This document shows, piece after piece, positions 58,064-64,000 of a DNA stretch of 64,000 nt; the stretch's first letter is position 1; every line of letters starts with the position of its first letter. A program made the translations under genes and the position numbers. This stretch comes from Vibrio hannami. GTDB lineage: Bacteria; Pseudomonadota; Gammaproteobacteria; Enterobacterales; Vibrionaceae. Location of the stretch: contig NZ_JARQZP010000007.1 of NCBI RefSeq assembly GCF_029589055.1, positions 1,736,001 through 1,800,000 on the forward strand, written 5' to 3'. The notes under the pieces were generated by a model, which was given only the letters and a program-made list of their open reading frames with translations, made no database searches and was not told the origin of the DNA.

Positions 58064-59020
58064 TTAAACAGAAACCAATTCGGCCATCATTTGAATATGA
58101 ACGTCATCGTCATTAAGGCAAGGAATATATCGGTAGTCTCCTCCACCAGCGGATTGGAATATTTCCCTGCACTCTTCTGAGATCTCTTCAAGTGTCTCTA
58201 AACAATCCGCAGAAAACGCGGGGGTAATAATATCCAGAGAACCTATGCCCTGGTCCGGCAATGACTCAAGAGTGGCATCAGTGTATGGCTTAACCCACTC
58301 TTCTTTACCAAAGCGAGACTGAAAACTCATGCCAATCTGAGCATCCGTTAAGCCTAACTCCTGCGCTAAAAGTTCAGTTGTTCGCTTACATTCCTTTGGA
58401 TAGTCGTCACCATTATCGGCATATCGCTGAGGGATACCGTGATAAGAACAGAGCAGATAATCAGCCTGTCCGTTTTCATTCCAGTGCTTGCGAACAGATT
58501 CCGCCAGCGCTTTGATATACAGTTCATGGTCGAAATAGCCTTTAACCAGTGTATGCTCCAGCCTTTTTTCTAACTTAGCGAAAGCACCTTCCAGCGCATC
58601 TTCAACCGCTCCGGTAGTTGTGCCGGAATACTGAGGGTACAGAGGAAGCACGACTACTTGCTCAACGTCCCTGTCTAATAATTTTTGCACACCACTTAGC
58701 ATGCTTGGGTTGCCGTAAGTCATTCCTAACTCAACAGGTAAACCAGATTCTTTCTCCAGTTTTTGTGCCTGTCTCTTTGAATAAACCATCAAAGGCGAGC
58801 CCTCATCCATCCAAATGCTTTGATAAAGCCTGGCTACTTTGGGAGAGCGTTTGGGCAGGATAATTCCATGTAATACCGGACACCAGATCCAGCGAGAGGT
58901 ATCCACTACCCTCTTATCATGTAAAAACTGGGACAAAAATCGTTTCACCGCCTGAGGCGTTGGCTCATCTGGCGTCCCCAGATTCACCAATAGAACACCC
59001 TTGTTATTCTTCTGTTCCAT
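58064..59020 (-). CDS. hemH: Ferrochelatase
   Basis: Inserts ferrous iron into protoporphyrin IX, last step of haem synthesis. The 318-residue protein has 'LLVNLGTPDEP' at the start, the metal-binding His in 'LLCSYHGIPQRY' (about residue 194) and the Glu in 'SADCLETLEEISEE'. Follows adk with a terminator between them, as in the E. coli adk-hemH order. Followed by rfaH on the same strand. Confidence 0.96.
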   Translation of the reverse strand: MEQKNNKGVLLVNLGTPDEPTPQAVKRFLSQFLHDKRVVDTSRWIWCPVLHGIILPKRSPKVARLYQSIWMDEGSPLMVYSKRQAQKLEKESGLPVELGMTYGNPSMLSGVQKLLDRDVEQVVVLPLYPQYSGTTTGAVEDALEGAFAKLEKRLEHTLVKGYFDHELYIKALAESVRKHWNENGQADYLLCSYHGIPQRYADNGDDYPKECKRTTELLAQELGLTDAQIGMSFQSRFGKEEWVKPYTDATLESLPDQGIGSLDIITPAFSADCLETLEEISEECREIFQSAGGGDYRYIPCLNDDDVHIQMMAELVSV

Positions 59021-59051
59021 CTTTTTTCTTGGCTTCCATTATCAGCAGGTA

Positions 59052-59080
59052 CAAAAAAAGCGACCTTATTAGGTCGCTTT
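59052..59080 (-). terminator. Terminator after adk
   Basis: AAAGCGACCT / AGGTCGCTTT with a 4-base loop; on the reverse strand a run of T follows. Separates adk from hemH. Confidence 0.88.
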
Positions 59081-59104
59081 TACTATAGCAAACTTAGCCG
59101 TTAA

Positions 59105-59749
59105 TTATGCTAGTGCTTTCTCAATATCTGCACTAACTTCAGCAACTTGCTTAGTACCATCAAATTTAAGGTACTTAGTGTTACCTGCTTCAGCTTCTTT
59201 ACCGTAGTAGCTGATAAGCGGAGCAGTCTGCTCATGGTAAACACCAAGGCGCGCACGTACGGTTTCTTCTTTGTCGTCATCACGAACAACAAGGTCTTCA
59301 CCAGTTACGTCATCTTTACCTTCAACCTTAGGCGGGTTGTAAACAACGTGGTAAGTACGACCAGAAGCAAGGTGAGCACGACGACCAGCCATACGCTCAA
59401 CGATTACATCGTCAGCTACGTCGAATTCGATAACGTAATCTACGTCAACACCCATTTCTTTTAGGCCATCAGCCTGAGGGATAGTGCGAGGGAAACCATC
59501 AAGTAGGAAACCTTTTTCGCAATCGTCTTGAGCAATACGTTCTTTGATTAGACCAAGGATGATTTCATCAGAAACTAGCTGACCAGCGTCGATAACAGCT
59601 TTAGCTTGTTTACCAAGCTCTGTACCTGCTTTGATAGCAGCACGAAGCATATCACCAGTAGAGATTTGTGGAATACCGTATTTATCCATGATGAAGTTTG
59701 CTTGTGTGCCTTTACCTGCACCTGGAGCACCTAGAAGAATGATGCGCAT
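59105..59749 (-). CDS. adk: Adenylate kinase
   Basis: Interconverts ATP, ADP and AMP; essential. The 214-residue protein starts MRIILLGAPGAGKGTQANFI with the P-loop GAPGAGKGTQ at residues 7-16, followed by the AMP-binding 'STGDMLRA' and 'GFPRT' and a LID domain without zinc cysteines ('HLASGRTYHVVYNPPKVEGKDDVTGEDLVVRDDD'). The same length as E. coli Adk. Its 5' side contains a long-range inverted repeat. Confidence 0.98.
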   Translation of the reverse strand: MRIILLGAPGAGKGTQANFIMDKYGIPQISTGDMLRAAIKAGTELGKQAKAVIDAGQLVSDEIILGLIKERIAQDDCEKGFLLDGFPRTIPQADGLKEMGVDVDYVIEFDVADDVIVERMAGRRAHLASGRTYHVVYNPPKVEGKDDVTGEDLVVRDDDKEETVRARLGVYHEQTAPLISYYGKEAEAGNTKYLKFDGTKQVAEVSADIEKALA

Positions 59750-59772
59750 GTTATATCCTCTTTATTTTATAT

Positions 59773-59833
59773 TTATACCGAAGCTCACAATCAAAGCAGC
59801 AAGCTACCAAGCCAACGGTAAGTTTCGGTATAA
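59773..59833 (-). other. Long inverted repeat in the adk leader or promoter region
   Basis: TTATACCGAA and TTCGGTATAA form a perfect 10-bp inverted pair separated by 41 bases, beginning 24 bases upstream of the adk start. In the RNA the two arms would clamp a 41-base loop close to the ribosome site AAAGAGGAT. A small repeat or operator cannot be excluded. Confidence 0.5.
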
Positions 59834-59905
59834 GATTGACATTGCCAACACAGCTATAGCGTTAACGCATTGCTGTTATTGGTAAATTTAAATACATTCA
59901 CATTC

Positions 59906-59937
59906 AGGCCCGCGATTCTAACACAGAATGCGGGCCT
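59906..59937 (-). terminator. Terminator after htpG
   Basis: AGGCCCGC-g-ATTCT / AGAAT-GCGGGCCT hairpin with one bulge, followed on the reverse strand by gaatgtgaatg, a poor U-tract. Located about 40 bases after the htpG stop. Confidence 0.65.
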
Positions 59938-59977
59938 GTTGCTTAGCATTTATATCATCTGTACAAGTTTTAAGCTC

Positions 59978-61882
59978 TTAAACCTTAGTCAAAAGCTTGT
60001 TCACCGCACTCAGGAACTGGCTTGGGTCTTCCATTGAACCACGCTCAGCAAGCATTGCCTGACCAAGCAGCAGTTCCACCCAACGGCCAAACTCTTCTTC
60101 GTCAGCTTCATCAGCCATACGCTTAACAAGTTCGTGTTCCGGATTGATTTCGAAGATGTACTTAACCTCTGGAGCTTCCTGACCAGCCGCTTCAAGTAGC
60201 TTAGCCATTTGCGTACCCATTTCGTAGTCGTCTGTTACAACGACTGCTGGTGTTGTTGCCAGCTTAAAGGTTGTACGAACTTCTTTCACACGTTCGCCAA
60301 GATATTCTTTAGTACGCTCGACTACAGATTTGAACTCTTCTTCCGTCTCTTTTTGTTTCTCTTTCTCTGCTTCGTCTTCGAACTTGCTTAGATCAAGACC
60401 CGCTTTAGTAATAGACTGAAGTTGCTTACCATCAAACTCTGTCAGGTAGCTCATCATCCACTCGTCGATACGATCAATCATCAGGATAACTTCGATACCT
60501 TTAGCCTTGAACTGCTCCAGGTGCGGACTGTTCTTAGCCGCAGCGTAACTGTCTGCTGTCAGGTAGTAGATCTTATCCTGCTCTTCTTTCATACGTTCAA
60601 CGTAAGAAGCCAGCGAGATGGTCTGTTCTGCTGAATCTTTCTCTGTCGATGCAAAGCGTAGTAGCCCTGCAATCTTCTCTTTGTTTGAGAAATCTTCTGC
60701 CAAGCCCTCTTTTATTACCTGACCAAACTCTTTCCAGAATGACAGGAATTTCTCATCGTCATTTTTTGCCATACGCTCAAGCATAGTAAGTACTCGCTTA
60801 GTACATGCATTACGTAGTGACTGAGTGACCTTGTTATCCTGAAGAATTTCACGAGAAACGTTCAGAGGGAGGTCATTTGAGTCTATCAGGCCCTTCACAA
60901 AACGAAGATAAGTCGGCATAAACTGCTCAGCGTCATCCATGATGAAAACACGCTGAACATACAACTTAAGGCCGCTCTTATGATCGCGGTTCATCATATC
61001 CCAAGGCGCTTTAGAAGGAATATAAAGCAGGCTTGTGTAGTCGTTTTTACCTTCTACGCGGTTGTGGCTCCAAAGAAGAGGATCGGTGAAGTCATGTGAT
61101 ACGTGCTTATAGAACTCTTTATATTCATCTTCAGAGATATCAGACTTATTGCGAGTCCAAAGTGCCTGAGCTTTGTTGATCTGCTCCCACTTACCTTCGC
61201 CTTTATCATTACCTTCTTCGTCTTTCTCTACTGTCCAGATAGAAACTGGGATACCGATATGATCAGAATATTTGCTGATAACATCACGGATACGCCATTC
61301 AGACAGGAACTCTTCGCCTTCTTCACGCATATGAAGGATGATATCAGTACCACGTGACTCTTTAGTGATATCTTCGATGGTGTATTCACCTTCACCGCCT
61401 GAGTGCCACTGAACACCCTTATTGACGTCAAGACCAGCTGCGCGGGTTCTTACTGTAACTGCATCAGCAACAATAAATGCAGAATAAAAGCCAACACCAA
61501 ACTGACCGATCAGCTGAGAATCTTTACTTTGATCTTCTGACAACTTTGAGAAAAATTCAGCTGTGCCAGATTTAGCAATTTTACCCAGATGCTCAATCAC
61601 ATCTTCGCGGCTCATACCGATACCATTGTCTGATACCGTTAGTGTTTTCGCTTCAGCATCAAACGTCAGCTTAACCCCTAAATCTGCATCACCCTGGTAT
61701 AAATCCGGCTGAGATAGAGCCTGAAAACGTAGCTTGTCAGATGCATCTGATGCGTTTGAGATTAGCTCACGCAGGAATATTTCTTTGTTTGAATACAACG
61801 AATGGATCATGAGATGAAGCAGTTGCTTCACTTCCGTTTGAAAGCCAAGAGTTTCTTTATTTTGAGTTGCTGTCTCAGTCAT
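59978..61882 (-). CDS. htpG: Molecular chaperone HtpG (Hsp90)
   Basis: ATP-dependent chaperone. The 634-residue protein has the GHKL ATPase N-terminus ('NASDASDKLRFQ', DNGIGMSREDV, GQFGVGFYSAFIVAD), the middle domain with 'PLNVSREILQDN' and a C-terminal dimerisation domain. E. coli HtpG has 624 residues. Divergent from toxRS across a 290-base spacer, a linkage known in Vibrio. A clear sigma-32 promoter could not be assigned by eye. Confidence 0.98.
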   Translation of the reverse strand: MTETATQNKETLGFQTEVKQLLHLMIHSLYSNKEIFLRELISNASDASDKLRFQALSQPDLYQGDADLGVKLTFDAEAKTLTVSDNGIGMSREDVIEHLGKIAKSGTAEFFSKLSEDQSKDSQLIGQFGVGFYSAFIVADAVTVRTRAAGLDVNKGVQWHSGGEGEYTIEDITKESRGTDIILHMREEGEEFLSEWRIRDVISKYSDHIGIPVSIWTVEKDEEGNDKGEGKWEQINKAQALWTRNKSDISEDEYKEFYKHVSHDFTDPLLWSHNRVEGKNDYTSLLYIPSKAPWDMMNRDHKSGLKLYVQRVFIMDDAEQFMPTYLRFVKGLIDSNDLPLNVSREILQDNKVTQSLRNACTKRVLTMLERMAKNDDEKFLSFWKEFGQVIKEGLAEDFSNKEKIAGLLRFASTEKDSAEQTISLASYVERMKEEQDKIYYLTADSYAAAKNSPHLEQFKAKGIEVILMIDRIDEWMMSYLTEFDGKQLQSITKAGLDLSKFEDEAEKEKQKETEEEFKSVVERTKEYLGERVKEVRTTFKLATTPAVVVTDDYEMGTQMAKLLEAAGQEAPEVKYIFEINPEHELVKRMADEADEEEFGRWVELLLGQAMLAERGSMEDPSQFLSAVNKLLTKV

Positions 61883-62030
61883 TTTAGCTCCATAAACTAT
61901 GCTTTTTATGACGGTTAAATTTTCTAAATGAATATAATTTTCATCAATACATGCGGCGACTTGTTGTATACTGCACGCATGGATAGTAAAATAACCTTGT
62001 TCTGTGTAAATTCCGTGTAAATATAACTAA

Positions 62031-62044
62031 AAATGAATTCATTT
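62031..62044. promoter_or_regulatory. 14-bp palindrome in the htpG-toxR intergenic region
   Basis: AAATGAATTCATTT is a perfect palindrome between the divergent genes, close to a direct repeat (GTGTAAAT twice, 62004-62011 and 62015-62022). Both could be regulator sites controlling toxRS or htpG; the regulator is unknown. Confidence 0.4.
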
Positions 62045-62172
62045 ATGGTAAAAATTCATTATCCTTCCGGCTGATAACCTCAAAGAAGGTAAAAACGACT
62101 GAAACAGCCGCTTTTTCTGTTTACCAGGTTACACACTGTTATAGGTATATAGGGTTAAAAAAGAAGATTTCA

Positions 62173-63036
62173 ATGAATCAGATAGGCACTAAATACATTC
62201 TTGCACAAAGATTTGTTTTTGATCCAAACAACAACTCTTTGACAGATCAAACAAAAAACAATGAAATCACACGCTTAGGAAGCAATGAGAGTCGTATCTT
62301 ATTGATGTTAGCCGAAAGACCAAATCAGGTGATAAGCCGCGATCAACTGCACGAATTTGTTTGGCGAGAGCAAGGCTTTCAGGTCGACGACTCCAGCCTG
62401 ACCCAGGCTATCTCTACTTTGAGAAAGATGCTTGGCGATTCAACTAAATCTCCGGCATTCGTGAAAACCGTTCCGAAAAGAGGTTACCAGTTTATTGCTA
62501 GTGTTTCAGTTGCAGAAACAGCTAAACCTGAAGCGTATAGTGAAGAAGTAACTGAAGATGAACCTTCAGACAAAAGCGTCTCTGCTCATTCGCTGTCCGA
62601 AAACAACTCAGCTGGCCTTGCGTCCTCGCAAGGTGCTTCGTTAGAAAGCAAAACAGCAACCTTTAACGCCAAGGAGCCGCTAACGCTGCTAGCAAAAATA
62701 GCTTTAGTCCTGGCAATCATTATTCCGTTAACGGTTTACTTAACTTTAGAGCCTGCCAAAGCACGTTTTAGATTAATAGATACTATTGAAGACGTTCCGC
62801 TGATGACAACGGAAGGACACCCACCGCTTGATAGCTGGCACGACCAGATAAAACAGTGTGTTACCGTTTACTTGAAGAATCATGAAAACGAGCGTAGACC
62901 TCAAAAAATGATCGTTACCGCAGGTCCGCGAAATAACTTGATGCTAAATGTTGTGCATTCAGAGGAGTTCGCGAGCGAAAGTGTCACAATACAATTAGTC
63001 GCGAGCCAACAAGATCTTGCGCAGTTGTGCGATTAA
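62173..63036 (+). CDS. toxR: Transmembrane transcriptional regulator ToxR
   Basis: Inner-membrane one-component regulator controlling outer-membrane porins (OmpU/OmpT) and, in pathogenic Vibrio, virulence genes. The 287-residue protein has an OmpR-type winged helix (about residues 15-110, with 'SSLTQAISTLRKMLGDSTKSP' and 'VPKRGYQFIA'), a divergent Ser/Glu-rich tether (115-170), one membrane helix (about 172-191) and a periplasmic domain with exactly two Cys (229 and 286) that could form the known regulatory disulfide. Upstream of toxS in the conserved htpG-toxRS arrangement. Confidence 0.95.
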   Translation: MNQIGTKYILAQRFVFDPNNNSLTDQTKNNEITRLGSNESRILLMLAERPNQVISRDQLHEFVWREQGFQVDDSSLTQAISTLRKMLGDSTKSPAFVKTVPKRGYQFIASVSVAETAKPEAYSEEVTEDEPSDKSVSAHSLSENNSAGLASSQGASLESKTATFNAKEPLTLLAKIALVLAIIIPLTVYLTLEPAKARFRLIDTIEDVPLMTTEGHPPLDSWHDQIKQCVTVYLKNHENERRPQKMIVTAGPRNNLMLNVVHSEEFASESVTIQLVASQQDLAQLCD

Positions 63037-63049
63037 TCGGGAGAGAGAA

Positions 63050-63574
63050 ATGAAACAGAAATTAGCATTCGGTATTCTGGCTCTGTCCGTTGCGTTTAGC
63101 GCGTGGTTGTACTGGGGCTCCGACGTAAAAGTAGAGCAGGTTCTCTCGTCGAGAGAGTGGCAATCAACAATGCAAACTTACCTGTCTGAAGATGTGCAGC
63201 ACGAAACCCAAGATAGAATGGGACCGCTGGCTAAAGTCAGTGTTAACAGTAACAGCAAATACTTACCTAACGGCACATACATACGTGTCTCTTATGTTGA
63301 GCTTTTTAACGATGATTGGACTGAAACCAAAGCACTTACGATCTCAGAAACCGGCACCTGGGAGTTATCTGATGACTATCTGCTGGTCAACCCAACTGAA
63401 TTTAAAGATATCTCTCCACCAAACGATGGTGTGTTTACAGATGCTCACGTAAAAGCAGTGAAAGAGTTGTTTATCATTGACGCAGAGCAGAGCCGACGAA
63501 TTGACGTAGTAAATGGGCGCACGATACTCCTGACTAGCCTGAATCACGGCTCCAGAATACTTTTTTCCAACTAA
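63050..63574 (+). CDS. toxS: ToxS, membrane partner of ToxR
   Basis: Protects and enhances ToxR through its periplasmic domain and forms a bile-salt-sensing complex with it. The 174-residue protein has a short cytoplasmic end, one membrane helix (about residues 5-22) and a periplasmic domain including 'NGTYIRVSYVELFNDD' and 'SWELS'-type strands. The ATG after CGGGAGAGAG, 14 bases past the toxR stop, is chosen; an upstream in-frame start overlaps toxR. Terminator follows. Confidence 0.94.
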   Translation: MKQKLAFGILALSVAFSAWLYWGSDVKVEQVLSSREWQSTMQTYLSEDVQHETQDRMGPLAKVSVNSNSKYLPNGTYIRVSYVELFNDDWTETKALTISETGTWELSDDYLLVNPTEFKDISPPNDGVFTDAHVKAVKELFIIDAEQSRRIDVVNGRTILLTSLNHGSRILFSN

Positions 63575-63589
63575 GAAAAGTTTCGATAA

Positions 63590-63626
63590 AAAAATGCCTC
63601 TGTTCAGCTTAAACAGAGGCATTTTT
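63590..63626. terminator. Bidirectional terminator between toxS and yfcE
   Basis: AAAAATGCCTCTGTT / AACAGAGGCATTTTT, a perfect 15-bp stem with a 7-base loop between convergent genes. Confidence 0.95.
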
Positions 63627-63646
63627 GTATAAGCAACTTGCTAACT

Positions 63647-64000
63647 CTAAATCATGACTGATTTTAGTGTTTCACCGGTAAAAGCAACGACTTTCAATTG
63701 GTTATCTTCCAGAAGACCATAACTTCTGACAAATCCACCTTTAGGGAAAGTCACCGACCCCGGATTAAAAATAAACTGCTCGCCATCTTTCTCTGCTACG
63801 GGAAGGTGGGTATGTCCATGTGCGATAATATCGCCACTCCGGAGCATCGGACGATTGTCGCTATTGTATAAATGCCCGTGTGTCAGGAATATACGTTGAC
63901 CGCTTTCCAGAATAATCCAACTGGCATCCATCATCATTGGAAAATCGAGCAGCATTTGATCTACTTCGCTATCGCAATTACCTCTGACAGCAATAATTTG
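63647..64000 (-). CDS. yfcE: Phosphodiesterase YfcE (partial, C-terminal part)
   Basis: A calcineurin-like metallophosphodiesterase; the E. coli protein has 184 residues and is Mn-dependent. The visible 117 codons begin in-frame at the window edge with 'VRGNCDSEVDQMLL' (metal-binding Asn in GNCD), then 'FLTHGHLYN' and 'IAHGHTHLPVAE' with the metal-binding His, and 'NPGSVTFPKGG'. The N-terminus is off the window. An internal ATG at 63955 is not the start. Convergent with toxS. Confidence 0.92.
   Translation of the reverse strand, partial: QIIAVRGNCDSEVDQMLLDFPMMMDASWIILESGQRIFLTHGHLYNSDNRPMLRSGDIIAHGHTHLPVAEKDGEQFIFNPGSVTFPKGGFVRSYGLLEDNQLKVVAFTGETLKSVMI

Overview
The window is a stretch of Vibrio chromosome. 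The strongest markers are an adjacent toxR-toxS pair beside htpG, a FimV/HubP-type polar protein, a NagE that lacks a fused EIIA domain, and gene orders shared by Vibrio and enterobacteria (ansA / yeaC-msrB-gapA-yeaD; apt-dnaX-ybaB-recR; cvpA-purF; accD-folC-dedD; asd-pdxB-fabB-mnmC-yfcL-epmC-aroC-prmB-smrB-sixA; adk-hemH). I saw no rRNA, tRNA, CRISPR array or insertion sequence. The species cannot be fixed from the sequence alone.

Layout. 1-5.6 kb is a surface-polysaccharide module: a leftward operon (small lipoprotein, then a Poly_export/SLBB protein running off the edge) behind an ops (JUMPstart) element, and a divergent gfcABCD/yjbEFGH-type operon. 5.6-11.7 kb carries ansA, yeaC, a DUF2989 lipoprotein, msrB, gapA, yeaD and rlmA. 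11.7-16.4 kb is a less conserved stretch: a ChaN-like lipoprotein, a small unknown protein, an internally deleted aqpZ, two cysteine-cluster proteins, and two RNA methyltransferases enclosed by a 29-bp inverted repeat. 16.4-30 kb holds fdxA, a FAD oxidoreductase, recR-ybaB-dnaX-apt, an RssB-like regulator, a LysR regulator, purF-cvpA-dedD-folC-accD. 30-45.7 kb has truA, a 1,481-residue HubP with a 45-copy hexanucleotide repeat, then asd to sixA. 45.7-57.3 kb has an insulinase-family protease, the nag regulon (nagE divergent from nagBAC), a Kef-type antiporter and asnB. 57.4-64 kb has rfaH, hemH, adk, htpG, toxRS and part of yfcE.

How genes work together. RfaH at 57.4 kb is the expected trans-acting factor for the ops site at 1.0 kb. 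NagE imports and phosphorylates GlcNAc, NagA deacetylates it, NagB makes fructose-6-P and ammonia, and NagC probably represses both arms from A/T-rich operators around a good CRP site. A near-perfect PurR operator overlaps the dedD stop in front of cvpA-purF. RecR, YbaB, DnaX and Apt form the usual DNA-metabolism cluster.

Caution on quality. Five otherwise well-conserved genes (dnaX, dedD, folC, the Kef antiporter and asnB) are broken by one- or two-base-scale indels, many at short homopolymers, and two of them should be essential. Consensus error is the most economical explanation; the aqpZ deletion is different in kind and looks genuine. No wholly new system is evident. The points most worth following are the HubP repeat, the ops/RfaH pair, the divergent RlmE-like gene inside inverted repeats, and the dnaX frame problem at its slippery site.
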